From assembly GCF_001424225.1 (NCBI RefSeq), contig NZ_LMOR01000004.1, positions 1,149,160-1,213,159 of the forward strand: 64,000 nt of DNA. The letters are read 5' to 3'. The notes below the pieces were generated by a model, which saw nothing but the letters and a program-made list of their open reading frames with translations, did not search any database and was not told where the DNA came from. How positions within the stretch are numbered: position 1 is the first letter of the stretch; each line of letters opens with the position of its first letter. Source of the stretch: Microbacterium sp. Leaf151. GTDB taxonomy: Bacteria; Actinomycetota; Actinomycetes; Actinomycetales; Microbacteriaceae. Shown here piece after piece: positions 43,966 to 53,260 of this stretch. A program made the translations under genes and the position numbers.

Positions 43966-45345
43966 TCAGGCGCACCAATCCGGGCGCGTCCCGGGCACCT
44001 CGGCGAGCGGGGCGCCCGAGGACACGTCGATCACGGTCGAGGTGCGGCCCAGCCACTCCGCGCGGGTGGGGTAGTCGTCGATCTCATCCTCGGTGCGGAC
44101 CACCCCGACCGCCGCGAACCGCCCGCTGGGCGAGACGCAGACTTCTTCGATCCGGCCGCCGGCGCCGGCCCGGAAGACCCCGACGGGCGGTTCCGAGGCG
44201 GTCCGGCGCACGACGTCCTCTGCCGTCCACTGCACCGACGAGGAGTCGGAGAGGAACACCGTGCCCGTCGACAGCTCGTCGGCGGCGGCGCCGGCGATGT
44301 CGCTGAGGGTGCCGTTCGTCAGATCGAGCACAGCGGGACCCCCTGCACCGTCGACCACGAGCGACGTCGAGGCGGGCAGCACCGCGCGCAGCCCTCCGAC
44401 CTCCCCGAGCAGGCGCGGGGGCGCCGCGCCGGTGGCATCCACGAGGATGAGCGACCCCGTGGGCGCCTGCGCGACGAGGTAGGAGCTGCCCGGCACGAAG
44501 AACCACGAGTCGGCCTGCAGCGCGAGTCCGTCGAGGTCGAGCACGGCGCGAGCGCCCGCGTCGGGATCGGCGGGGTCGACGAGGAACAGCGTGCTGGTGT
44601 ACGGCTGCGCGTCCGCCCCCGTGCCGGTGAACACGAAGCCCGTGCGCCCGGCGTCGGCCGATGCCCGCAACAACCCGACGGTCCCGTCACCGGGAAGGGG
44701 CAACGCCACCGGGTCCGCCCCCTGGCCGGCGCGGGTGAGGGTGGCACGGCCGTCTTCGTCGAGCACCGCGGCGACCACCCCGTCTCCGTCATCGGCGTAC
44801 TCCTGGATGCGCGGCGCCGAGAAGATGACCTCGTCGGACCCGGATGACAGATCGTGGCGCACGATCCGATCGTCGGCGCCGCCCGTGCGGTCGAAGCTCC
44901 CGCCGCGTTCGAGGGTGGTGACGGTCAGCGGTGGGGTGGCGAAGTCGAACGCGGCCTCCGCGGTCGCACCCGTCGCCCGCCCGCGCAGCGCCGGAATGCT
45001 CACCCGGTAGTCCCGGGCGTGGTCGACGGTGCCGGTGAAGCGCAGACGCATCGTGGACCCGGTCACCTCGATCTGGAAGGGCGTCGCGGGCTCGACCCGC
45101 ACCCCCTCTCCCGAGCGGGGGTCGAGGGGCTGGTCGGCGCGGAACACCAGCGTCACGCCCGACTGCTGTACGGCGAGCGCTGGGTCGCCGTCGACACCGC
45201 GGATCCGCGGCCCGCGCTCGAGGGCAGCCGCGGCGAGGGTCGTGCTGACCGCGGCGAGGCAGGCGACGACGGCGATGCCGGCCACGGCCCAGCGGCGCGA
45301 CGAGCGCGGGCGGGCGGCATCCGTCTCAGGAGAGGTACGGGTCAT
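43966..45345 (-). CDS. Membrane-anchored protein with predicted beta-propeller
   Basis: This 459-residue protein has one N-terminal transmembrane or signal-anchor segment (WAVAGIAVVACLAAVSTTLA, about residues 18-40). It also has an Ig-like region (ALAVQQSGVTLVFRADQPLD, then TVDHARDYRVSIP) and repeated short blades thereafter (VLDEDGRATLTRAG; LVAQAPTGSLILVDATG; VCVSPSGRFAAVGVV) that suggest a TolB-like propeller. The function is unknown. Its start lies within the 3' end of the TIGR03943-type gene by 20 bases, so it is co-transcribed with that permease pair. Confidence 0.65.
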   Translation of the reverse strand: MTRTSPETDAARPRSSRRWAVAGIAVVACLAAVSTTLAAAALERGPRIRGVDGDPALAVQQSGVTLVFRADQPLDPRSGEGVRVEPATPFQIEVTGSTMRLRFTGTVDHARDYRVSIPALRGRATGATAEAAFDFATPPLTVTTLERGGSFDRTGGADDRIVRHDLSSGSDEVIFSAPRIQEYADDGDGVVAAVLDEDGRATLTRAGQGADPVALPLPGDGTVGLLRASADAGRTGFVFTGTGADAQPYTSTLFLVDPADPDAGARAVLDLDGLALQADSWFFVPGSSYLVAQAPTGSLILVDATGAAPPRLLGEVGGLRAVLPASTSLVVDGAGGPAVLDLTNGTLSDIAGAAADELSTGTVFLSDSSSVQWTAEDVVRRTASEPPVGVFRAGAGGRIEEVCVSPSGRFAAVGVVRTEDEIDDYPTRAEWLGRTSTVIDVSSGAPLAEVPGTRPDWCA

Positions 45346-46090
45346 CGGGCTCCTCCACGGCGTCGACGGTCGCGGGGCTCAGGTGGGTCGCCCCGCCATC
45401 GTCGGCGAAAGTACCGGTCAGGTGCACCCAGTCGCCCGAGCGCAGATCACTCGGCAGATCGGCGGCGATGACGGGCACGGCGAACAGCTGCGCGTCGACC
45501 GTGCAGCAGGTGACGGCGTAGCGTCCGACGCGGACGGCACCGTCGCCGTCGATCAGCAGGAACCCCGTCACGTCGGCCTGCTGCCCGACGAGATCGTCGG
45601 CGGTGGCGCCGCTGCCGAGGATGCTCGCCCAGTCGCGGACTGAGAAGCGGGTCGGGTCGCTGCCGACGAGCGACGGACGGGGCACGTCTCCGCCGCCGTC
45701 GACGGCACTCGCGCTCGACAGGGCGCGCTCGGCGCTCAGCGTCGTCGGCGGCGCGACCAGCAGGGCCGCCGCGGAGACGACGACGAGCGTGCCCGTCACG
45801 ACCGTCGACAGCATGCGGTACGAGCGGCGCCGGACGAGCTGGTCGTGATCGTGGTCATGGTCATGGTCATGGTCATGGTCATGGTCGTGCGCCGTCTCGC
45901 GTCTCGTGGCGGTGACCCAGACCGCCGCCGCGAAGAGCCCCGCCCCCACGATGCTCAGCAGCACGGTGAAGACGACGTAACGGGGGTGGATGTACAGCGT
46001 GAGGTCACCCGCGGCGGCGAGCGCGAGGGTGGCGACGAGACCGATGCCGCACAGGGCGAGACCGGCCCATCGCGAGACGAGTTCAGACAA
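45326..46090 (-). CDS. TIGR03943-family permease partner with His-Asp repeat
   Basis: This 254-residue membrane protein has two N-terminal hydrophobic segments (LALCGIGLVATLALAAAG and VVFTVLLSIVGAGLFAAAVW), then a run of eight His-Asp pairs. A third hydrophobic segment (VVTGTLVVVSAAALLVAP) and a C-terminal soluble domain with CCTVDAQLFAVP complete it. This is the architecture of the TIGR03943/DUF1980 family, which accompanies DUF318 permeases. The His-Asp run could bind a divalent metal. It overlaps the permease gene upstream by eight bases. Confidence 0.85.
   Translation of the reverse strand: MSELVSRWAGLALCGIGLVATLALAAAGDLTLYIHPRYVVFTVLLSIVGAGLFAAAVWVTATRRETAHDHDHDHDHDHDHDHDQLVRRRSYRMLSTVVTGTLVVVSAAALLVAPPTTLSAERALSSASAVDGGGDVPRPSLVGSDPTRFSVRDWASILGSGATADDLVGQQADVTGFLLIDGDGAVRVGRYAVTCCTVDAQLFAVPVIAADLPSDLRSGDWVHLTGTFADDGGATHLSPATVDAVEEPDDPYLS
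45841..45888. repeat. Hexanucleotide microsatellite inside a coding sequence
   Basis: Five perfect GGTCAT units (45853-45882) are flanked by three GGTCGT/GATCGT variants, eight units in all. On the minus strand they encode the (His-Asp)8 tract. A change in unit number keeps the frame but alters the length of the tract. Confidence 0.9.
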
Positions 46091-47135
46091 GCAGGTTCAC
46101 CACCAGACCGAGGGTGAGGGCACCGAGCGCCACGACGAGCGTGATCCCGGCGAGCGTGCGCAGACGGAACGTCGTGGAGAGCATCACGAGCATCTTCACG
46201 TCGATCATCGGGCCGAGGACGAGGAACGCCACCAGTGCGCCCGGCGAGAACGACGACGCCAGCGACAGCGCGAAGAACGCGTCGACGTTCGAGCAGATCG
46301 CGATCACGAAGGCCAGCACCATCAGGGCCAGGATGCCGAGCACGGGATGCCCGCCGATGCCCGTCAGCGTGTCGCGCGACACCGCCACCTGGATGACGCC
46401 GGCGACGGCCGCGCCGAGGAAGAGCGCCGGCAGCATGGCCGAGACCTCGTCGCGGAACATCACCGCCGCGCGCCGCAGAGTCGCCGGCTCCCGCGTCGAC
46501 GTCGCGGCAGAGGCGCAGACCGCGGCCCACTGCGGCGTCAGGAGGCGCTGGGGGTCGGGGTGCAGGCTGACGAGCCAGCCCACGAGGTTGGCGAGCACGA
46601 AACCGCCCACCAGCCGAGATACCAGGATGCCGTCGTTCCAGCCGAAGGCCTGGTAGGTCGTGATGAGGGTCACCGGGTTGAGGATGGGTGCCGCCAGCAG
46701 GAACGTCACTGAGTCGGCGACCGAGAACCCGCGCATCATCAGCCCTCGGGCCAAGGGGACGTTGCCGCACTCGCACACCGGAAGGACGACCCCCAGCAGC
46801 GACAGGACGGCGCGTCGGAGGACGCCGGTGCGCGGGATGACGGCATCCAGCACCCGGGAGGGGACCCATAGCTGCACAGCGATCGAGATGGAGATGCCGA
46901 GGAAGACGAACGGGAGGGACTCGATCACCACGCTCGCCGCGAGGGTGACACCGTCGGAGAGGGCGCTCGGGAGCGAGCCGTCGCCGTCGATCGTCAGCCA
47001 CCGGACGACGATCGCGGCCGCGATCAGCGACGCCGCGACGAGGAGCACCCGGCGCGCCCCGGGGCCGAGCGCCGGCGGCGCGGGCTCCGGTCGGACGCGC
47101 GCGGGTGCGGCGGGAGAGCTGCGCGGGGTGGGCAT
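46083..47135 (-). CDS. DUF318 (ArsP_1-type) permease
   Basis: This 350-residue integral membrane protein has about eight hydrophobic segments. The family motif VVLPVCECGNVPLARGLMMRG is present, along with TFLLAAPILNPVTLITTY and GPMIDVKMLVML. The Cys-Glu-Cys in VCECG is the conserved core. Members export or import organoarsenicals or metal-related compounds, but the substrate is not established for this clade. It forms an operon with the TIGR03943-type protein and the propeller protein. Its position within the arabinan locus seems coincidental. Confidence 0.88.
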   Translation of the reverse strand: MPTPRSSPAAPARVRPEPAPPALGPGARRVLLVAASLIAAAIVVRWLTIDGDGSLPSALSDGVTLAASVVIESLPFVFLGISISIAVQLWVPSRVLDAVIPRTGVLRRAVLSLLGVVLPVCECGNVPLARGLMMRGFSVADSVTFLLAAPILNPVTLITTYQAFGWNDGILVSRLVGGFVLANLVGWLVSLHPDPQRLLTPQWAAVCASAATSTREPATLRRAAVMFRDEVSAMLPALFLGAAVAGVIQVAVSRDTLTGIGGHPVLGILALMVLAFVIAICSNVDAFFALSLASSFSPGALVAFLVLGPMIDVKMLVMLSTTFRLRTLAGITLVVALGALTLGLVVNLLV

Positions 47136-47244
47136 GGGGCTCGATCGTCCTATCGGGGGAGGCGTGCGGCGTTCGCGCCGGGGTCGGCCGTGACCGCCTG
47201 TCCCCGGGATCTCCGGGGACGCATCCGCCCGCGACCGTGGTGCG

Positions 47245-50208
47245 TCAGGAGCACCGGTGCGCCTCGATCGGCACCGTCGTCTCGCGCGACTGTCCGGCGC
47301 CGTCGGCGCGGAGCGACATCGACCCCGCCGGGATCGCCGCCGCGCGCGTCGAGAACGCCGCCGTCGCGGTGCCGCCCGCGGCGAGCGCCGGGAAGGTCTT
47401 CGTCCCGTACGCGCTGGACGCCACCACCGACACCGGAGCGGATCCCGTGTTCGTCACCTTGAGCATCACGGTGACTTTACCGGCGACGCACCGCGACGAG
47501 ACGGAGCTCTCCACGCGCGGTGCCGCCGCATCGGCGACGCGCACCTCCACCGGTGCGGACGCGGAAGCCGAGAGGACGTCGAAGCCCTGATACGCGGCGG
47601 TCAGACGCACATCTCCCGACACCTCGGGGATGACGGCCTCGGCGACGAATGCTCCGTCGTGCGAGATCACGCGCGCGTCGACCGTCCGATCGCCGAAGGC
47701 GAACCGCACCGTCCCGGCGACGGCGCCGCCGTCGGTCGCGGCCACGGCGGCCTCCACCTTCGCACCCGGCTCGAGCACGGCACCGCCCGTGACGCCGACG
47801 AGGGAGGTCGTGGTCGCCGTCCGCGTGGCGGCCACGCCCTTCGCCGACTCCCACTGGTTGAGCGTGACCGGCATGACACTGCCGTGACGCGACTTCGGCA
47901 GTGCGCCGGCCACGGTGCGCCACGCCGGCGCCGCCAGCGACTCGGTGAACAGCGGCAGATACCCCTGCCCCGTGAAATCGTCCACGAAGAGGTAGAAGCC
48001 CTCGTCCACGCCCGCCGGAAGCGCGGTGTCGCCCGCGTTCGCGCGGAAGATCGTCGGCCCCTCGGTGGTGCGGCCGGTTGCGCGGGCGGTCTTGGAGACG
48101 CACGTCGCATCGGTCGTCCACGCGTAGTCGCCGGGGACCGAGAGAGCGTAGAGCGACGAGGCGGACTCCTGCACGACGTCGTTGCAGCCGGTGATCTCCT
48201 TGGTGAACCGGTAGAAGGTGCCGTCGTCCTCGATCATCGTGGAGTCGATCCGGTCGCCGGCGTCCTGCCAGATCTTGGCATCCGAGAACGTGACGAAGTC
48301 CCGTGTGGTGGCGTACATGACCTTCGAATAGGTGTAGTCGGGGGTACCGACCTTGTCGTAGGGGCGCGTGGCATCCAGGAACACCCGCGACGACCAGTAC
48401 ACGACGTACTCGCCGGCGTCCTCGTCGTAGAAGGCCTCGGGCGCCCACGTCATCGAGGCGAACGGCCCCGACACGGGCACGTGCCGCTGCGCCGACCAGT
48501 TCTTCAGGTCGGTCGACTCCCAGATCTCCAGGTGCTGGCTGCCGTCGTCCAGCGACGACTCCCATGACGTGCCCCCGCCGATCGACAGATCGGTGGCGAT
48601 GAGGAAGAACCGGTCGCCCTCTGCGGAACGGATGACGAACGGGTCGCGGAGCCCGCGCGTGCCCTGCGTCGACGAGAGGATCGGCGTGCCGTTGTTCAGG
48701 ACGTCCCACGTCATCGCGCTGTTGCTCTGCGATGCGGCGAGCGAGATCTTCTCCCCCTCCAGGGTGTCGGCGGTGAAGTAGGCGAACATGTAGCGACTGT
48801 CGACGGCGGCGCGCGGGGCCGGCTCGACGGTGACGGCGAAGCTGCGCGTGACGGCGGCGGCCCCCGTTCCGACCGTCGCGGTCAGGGTCACGGGCGCGGG
48901 CTCCGCGCCCCACGCCGGCCGCGTCACGACGCCGGGGTCGGCGGCGCCGACCGCGCGCTCGGAGATCACGGCGGGGGCCGACGACGTCCACGCCACCGGC
49001 GCTCCCCGCTCGCCCCGGGTGGGCAGCGTCACGTTGCCGCGGACGACGGCGGGCACCCCGAGCGCGTCGCGGTCTGCCGTGACGTCGGCGGCGGTCAACG
49101 CCGGCACCACCACCGTGAACGTCCGCGGCGCCGTCGCCCCGACTCCACGGGCCTCGGCAAACGCACTCAACGTCACCGTGGCCGCGGGCTCCCCCACTGC
49201 CGGGCGCGTCACGACGCCGTCGGCGGAGACGACCGCGGGGTTCGACGACGACCAGGAGATCTCCCGGATGCCGAACAACCCGAGGTCGAGGTCGCCGGTC
49301 ACCGCCGAGGTGTCGCCCAGATCGACGGCGGCCGCCTTGGTGTCGGCGACGGCACGGAGCGCCGCCTGGTGGGTGGTGGCGTCGCTCTCGGACAGCGAGA
49401 CGACCTCACCGCTGGACAACGCGCGGTCGTAGACGTGGAACGCGCCGACGGTCCCCTTGAACAGGGCATCGGGCCACGGTGCGCGTCCAATCGTGTTGAG
49501 AGTCTGCGAAATATCGGCGGGGGTGAGCGTCGTCGTGACGACCCCCGACAGCTGACCGTCGGTATAGAAGGTGAGGGTGTCGGCGTCGGCGTCGATGACG
49601 GCGGTGAGGCTGTGCCACCGGTTCGCCTTCACCGGGTAGGCGGTCGCGTTCTTCTCACCCCCGGCGGAACCCGTCGTGATCCCCGAGCGCGGCGCGCGGA
49701 CGTTCGCGAACCAGTACTGCTGGGTCGCGTCGTTTCCGATGTTCCAGAGGAAGTGGTTCGAGGTGAGCATCGCGGCATCGGCCTTGACGTCGATCGACAC
49801 CGTGGCCGAGGTGGCGGTCTTCAGCAGGTCGTCGGGCAGCTCGACCCAGTTGCCCGTGGAAGTCTTGGCGCCCCCGGTGAACTGCAGGGTCCCCGCCTCC
49901 GCCCGCTGCGACGCGGTGTAGTTGCGCACCGTCGCATCGAGCGGGTCGCCCGCGGCGTCGGAGCCGTCGGCCGTGTTGCGGGCCATGTCGCCGGAAGTCT
50001 CGTCGAACGTGTAGCGCGCGACGAGACCGTCGTCGCTCACGCCGGAGGGCGCCGCGATCGCCGCCCCCGTGCCGAGGACGCCGCTGACGGCGACCGCCGC
50101 GGACACCGCGACGGCGAGGGCTCGTCGCGTCCCGGAGGCGACGCCGGCGGCGCGGCCCCCTCCGCTCGGGCGACGGGAGGTGCGGTGTGAAGGGGTGTGG
50201 GAGAGCAT
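47245..50208 (-). CDS. Secreted multidomain GH43 arabinosidase-like enzyme
   Basis: This 987-residue secreted enzyme has a signal peptide (residues ~30-53, ending AAIAAP) and a LamG-like sandwich (~60-270: VARYTFDETSG, WVELPDDLL, TLNTIGRAPWPDALF). Two Ig-like domains (~285-385 and ~390-480) precede the five-bladed GH43 propeller (~485-800). The three acidic residues expected for the inverting mechanism are D522 (GLRDPFVIR), D655 (RIDSTMI) and E716 (TEGPTIF). The last ~85 residues are the RC...C module (SSRCVAGKV; EAHRCS end). It is the downstream gene of a two-gene operon with the GH43 protein at 50262 (53 bp gap). Activity on alpha-L-arabinofuranosides is likely but not proven. Confidence 0.87.
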   Translation of the reverse strand: MLSHTPSHRTSRRPSGGGRAAGVASGTRRALAVAVSAAVAVSGVLGTGAAIAAPSGVSDDGLVARYTFDETSGDMARNTADGSDAAGDPLDATVRNYTASQRAEAGTLQFTGGAKTSTGNWVELPDDLLKTATSATVSIDVKADAAMLTSNHFLWNIGNDATQQYWFANVRAPRSGITTGSAGGEKNATAYPVKANRWHSLTAVIDADADTLTFYTDGQLSGVVTTTLTPADISQTLNTIGRAPWPDALFKGTVGAFHVYDRALSSGEVVSLSESDATTHQAALRAVADTKAAAVDLGDTSAVTGDLDLGLFGIREISWSSSNPAVVSADGVVTRPAVGEPAATVTLSAFAEARGVGATAPRTFTVVVPALTAADVTADRDALGVPAVVRGNVTLPTRGERGAPVAWTSSAPAVISERAVGAADPGVVTRPAWGAEPAPVTLTATVGTGAAAVTRSFAVTVEPAPRAAVDSRYMFAYFTADTLEGEKISLAASQSNSAMTWDVLNNGTPILSSTQGTRGLRDPFVIRSAEGDRFFLIATDLSIGGGTSWESSLDDGSQHLEIWESTDLKNWSAQRHVPVSGPFASMTWAPEAFYDEDAGEYVVYWSSRVFLDATRPYDKVGTPDYTYSKVMYATTRDFVTFSDAKIWQDAGDRIDSTMIEDDGTFYRFTKEITGCNDVVQESASSLYALSVPGDYAWTTDATCVSKTARATGRTTEGPTIFRANAGDTALPAGVDEGFYLFVDDFTGQGYLPLFTESLAAPAWRTVAGALPKSRHGSVMPVTLNQWESAKGVAATRTATTTSLVGVTGGAVLEPGAKVEAAVAATDGGAVAGTVRFAFGDRTVDARVISHDGAFVAEAVIPEVSGDVRLTAAYQGFDVLSASASAPVEVRVADAAAPRVESSVSSRCVAGKVTVMLKVTNTGSAPVSVVASSAYGTKTFPALAAGGTATAAFSTRAAAIPAGSMSLRADGAGQSRETTVPIEAHRCS

Positions 50209-50261
50209 GGTGTCCTGACCGTCGGTCGACGTCGTTGGAGGGCGCGGGGCGGGGCCGCGGG

Positions 50262-52970
50262 TCAGCGGCAGGTGGTCGCCGCGAACGGCGCCGTCACCGA
50301 CGAGGTGGTGCCGCCTGTGCTGGCGGCGACGGTGACCTCGCCCGCGGCCAGCGGGTTCGTCCGTGCCGTGAAGGTCACGATCGTGCTCTTGCCGGCGCCG
50401 AGGGAGGCGATCGTCTTCGAGCCGTGCGCCGAGTCCACCTGCAGGGCGACCGGTGCCGCGCCGCCGTTCGCGATGCGGGTGACGACGATCGCTTTGCCGG
50501 CGGCGCACCGCGTCTCGGCCGTGGCCGTGACGGCCAGGGCGGGGGCGGTCACGACGACGTCCGCGGTGACCGTGAGCGCTGTCGAGCTGAACAGACGCCG
50601 GTCGGCAGCGTTGTACGCGGTCGAGCCGTTGGTCCCGGCCCACTGATTCAGGTTCGCCCCGACCGTTCGCACCGTCCCGGTGACCGGGTAGGAACCGGGC
50701 TTCGAGGCGTCGACGCCGGTGAGGTTCCATGTCACGGGCTGCGCAGCGGTGCCGCGACCGTACGCAAGAGTCACCTGCGCCTCTCGGGGCAGAGCAGCCG
50801 TGATGGATGCCGTGCCGGCGCCCTGCGTCACGCTCGCGTCACCGAGGTCGGTGGTGACGACGGCCGTGGCATCCGCCTTGCGGATCCCGTCGTACTGGCC
50901 GAACGTCAGCGGGACGATTCCCCCGTGCTTGGTGCTCGGCGCCATCGAGAAGGTGTCGGATACGAGTGGCGTCCATCCGGCATCGAGGTTCGTCGTCTCC
51001 AGCGGGCGGTAGCCGGTGGAGGGGATGACGTCGACGTAGAGGTACCACGCGTCTTCGCCGTGGCGCTGGAAGACCGCGGGACCCTCGACACCACCCGCGT
51101 TTCCGCCGGAGTAGTTGGCGCCGATCCGCTCCTGCACGGTCGTCCACGCGGTCGACTGCTTCCACCAGTCGGCCGCCGTGGTCGACTCCATGTAGATGCC
51201 CCGGCCGAAGGCGTTGTCCTTCGTGACGCGGTAGGTCTTGCCGTCGTTCTGGATGACGGTCGTGTCGATGGCGTCGCCGCCGGTGTCGATCATCGTTCCG
51301 CCGTAGCGGTAGGTCTGCTGCGTGAAGTCGGTGGTCGCGCCCCACAGGACACGCGAGTACGACGACCCGGTGTGGGCGGCGTTGGAGTACACGGTCGACG
51401 ACCAGTAGAGGACGAAGGCGCCGCTGCCGTCGGCGTTGTACCCGGGGACCCAGGTCGCCTCGGGGGCCCAGGCCATGCCGAGCTCGGCGACCTCGGTGCC
51501 GGCGGGCGACTGGGCGACGTCGAACTGGCGCAGGTCGCCCCAGGTGACGAGGTCCTTCGACTCCCAGACGTTCAGCTTCGTGGACCCCTGCGAGCTCCAG
51601 TAGCACCAGTCGGTGCACCCGGCCGCGCCGCGGTCGCCGCCGAACACGCGCAGGTCGGTGGCGATGATGTAGTACGTCTGGGTCTCGGGGTTGTACGTCA
51701 GGTACGGGTCGCGGACGCCGGTGGTGCCCAACTGCGAGGCGAGGATCGGCTTACCGCCGTTCAGCGGGTCCCAGGCCTCGGGGTCGTCGCCGCGCGAGAC
51801 GTCGAGGTAGATCTTCTCGGCGTAGCCGTTGGCATCCTCGATGAAGTGCACCATCGCGTACCCGAATGCGTCCTCGGCGGCACGGGCGGGCTGGATCGTC
51901 GTGGTCACGGCACGCGAGGCGGCCACCCCGCGGACCGTCGCGGTCGCCGTCAGCGTGGTCGTCCGCGCCGCGGACCCGACGGCCGGCAATGTCGTCGTCA
52001 GCGTCTTGCCGTCGGCGGCGACCGTCGTGCCCGAGTCGGTCGCGGCCCAGGTCACGCGGCCGCCGTACGTCGGAAGGGTGGTCGTGCTCTCATCGACGGT
52101 CACCGGTGCCACGGCATCCACCACGGTCTGTGCCGCCTGGCGGTGCGCGTCGGCGTGGATCGTGGCGTCCGCCGTCGAGACCCGCGTGACCTCGTCGGCC
52201 GAGAGCGCCCGGTCGTACACGCGGAACGTCGACACCTCGCCCTTGTACATCGGGTCGGGGTACGGCGCGCGGCCGATCGCGTTGAGGGTCTGATCGGTGA
52301 TGTCGGCGGGCGAGAGGGTGGTGGGGGTGGATGCCACCTGCACCCCGTCGACGAAGAAGGTGAGGCGCCCGGCGGCTCCGTCGATGACGGACGTGAGGCT
52401 GTACCAGCGGTCGGCCGACAACGCGGAACCGGATCGGGCGTTGACCTCGCCGCCACCACCGTTCGTGGTGAGGACGGTGCGCGGGTTGTCGCGGACCGAC
52501 GAGAAGTACGACCGCGTCGGGGAGTCGCTGCCGATGTTCCAGAGGAAGTTCCAGTTGTTCTTCATCGAGGCGTCGAGTTTCGTCTCGATCGTCACCGTCG
52601 CGGAGCGTGCGCCGGCCAGGACGTCGTTCGGCAACCGAACCCAGCTTGCCGTCGGGCTGGTTTTTGCGCCACCGGTGAAGACGAGCGATGACCCGGTCCA
52701 CAGCGAGTCCGTGCCGTTCACGACGGTCGCGGCGCCCAGCGTGGTCGGCGCACTGTTGGGCACGCTGGCGCCCGCGGTCTCGTCGAAGATGTACTCCGCG
52801 CGCAGACCTGTCGAGGGGAGGCCGGTCTCCGCCACGGCCGGTGCCGCCGTCAGGGGGACGAGGCCCCCGGCGAGGAGGGCGACGCCGGTGGCGAGGCTGA
52901 GGATCGCGCTCCTCCGGCGTCGGGTCGACGGTCGCGCGGATGCGGTGGGGGCGGTCGAGTGTGCAGTCAT
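50262..52970 (-). CDS. Secreted multidomain GH43 arabinosidase-like enzyme
   Basis: This 902-residue secreted enzyme has a signal peptide (about 1-47), a LamG-like domain (RAEYIFDETAG to STFRVYDRALS), one Ig-like domain (~275-360) and a GH43 propeller (~365-690). D421 (GVRDPYL), D569 (AIDTTVI) and E629 (GVEGPAVF) occupy the catalytic positions. An insertion after the first blade (GAAGCTDWCYWSSQG) carries a Cys pair that may form a disulfide. It ends with the RC...C module (ETRCAAGKA; ATTCR end). The ATG at 52970 is chosen for its GGAG at eight bases. It is first in the minus-strand operon, with a LacI-type operator at 53029. Confidence 0.87.
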   Translation of the reverse strand: MTAHSTAPTASARPSTRRRRSAILSLATGVALLAGGLVPLTAAPAVAETGLPSTGLRAEYIFDETAGASVPNSAPTTLGAATVVNGTDSLWTGSSLVFTGGAKTSPTASWVRLPNDVLAGARSATVTIETKLDASMKNNWNFLWNIGSDSPTRSYFSSVRDNPRTVLTTNGGGGEVNARSGSALSADRWYSLTSVIDGAAGRLTFFVDGVQVASTPTTLSPADITDQTLNAIGRAPYPDPMYKGEVSTFRVYDRALSADEVTRVSTADATIHADAHRQAAQTVVDAVAPVTVDESTTTLPTYGGRVTWAATDSGTTVAADGKTLTTTLPAVGSAARTTTLTATATVRGVAASRAVTTTIQPARAAEDAFGYAMVHFIEDANGYAEKIYLDVSRGDDPEAWDPLNGGKPILASQLGTTGVRDPYLTYNPETQTYYIIATDLRVFGGDRGAAGCTDWCYWSSQGSTKLNVWESKDLVTWGDLRQFDVAQSPAGTEVAELGMAWAPEATWVPGYNADGSGAFVLYWSSTVYSNAAHTGSSYSRVLWGATTDFTQQTYRYGGTMIDTGGDAIDTTVIQNDGKTYRVTKDNAFGRGIYMESTTAADWWKQSTAWTTVQERIGANYSGGNAGGVEGPAVFQRHGEDAWYLYVDVIPSTGYRPLETTNLDAGWTPLVSDTFSMAPSTKHGGIVPLTFGQYDGIRKADATAVVTTDLGDASVTQGAGTASITAALPREAQVTLAYGRGTAAQPVTWNLTGVDASKPGSYPVTGTVRTVGANLNQWAGTNGSTAYNAADRRLFSSTALTVTADVVVTAPALAVTATAETRCAAGKAIVVTRIANGGAAPVALQVDSAHGSKTIASLGAGKSTIVTFTARTNPLAAGEVTVAASTGGTTSSVTAPFAATTCR

Positions 52971-53028
52971 CACTCCAGCTCCTTTGCCAGGATGATCGGG
53001 GCCCCTGAGGCGCAGGAACGATCTGGAT

Positions 53029-53042
53029 GTTACCGCTCACTT
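53029..53042. promoter_or_regulatory. LacI-type operator before the minus-strand GH43 operon
   Basis: Read on the minus strand it is AGTGAGCGGTAACA, matching TGTGAGCGATAACA at 12 of 14 positions. It lies 59 bp upstream of the start codon at 52970. Confidence 0.65.
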
Positions 53043-53208
53043 TGCATGGGGGCAAGACCGGTCGTCCCACGGGTCGGGCGTCCGCGCTGCGATCACCGCC
53101 TCGGCCGTCCCCGAACCCGTGGGCGGGCATGCCCGGTGGCGGGTGGATGGGGCGCCGCGGTGACTCGAGCGGAAATCGTGATGGCCATAACGGCATCCGT
53201 GTGGCTAT

Positions 53209-53222
53209 TGTGAGCGATAACA
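53209..53222. promoter_or_regulatory. LacI-type operator TGTGAGCGATAACA before the plus-strand GH43 pair
   Basis: It is identical over 15 bases (with the preceding T) to the site at 37723-37737. It lies 38 bp upstream of the ATG at 53261, in the divergent gap between two GH43 operons. Confidence 0.78.
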
Positions 53223-53260
53223 CTGCACTTTGATGGTCAGTCACTTAATGGAGAGTGGTT

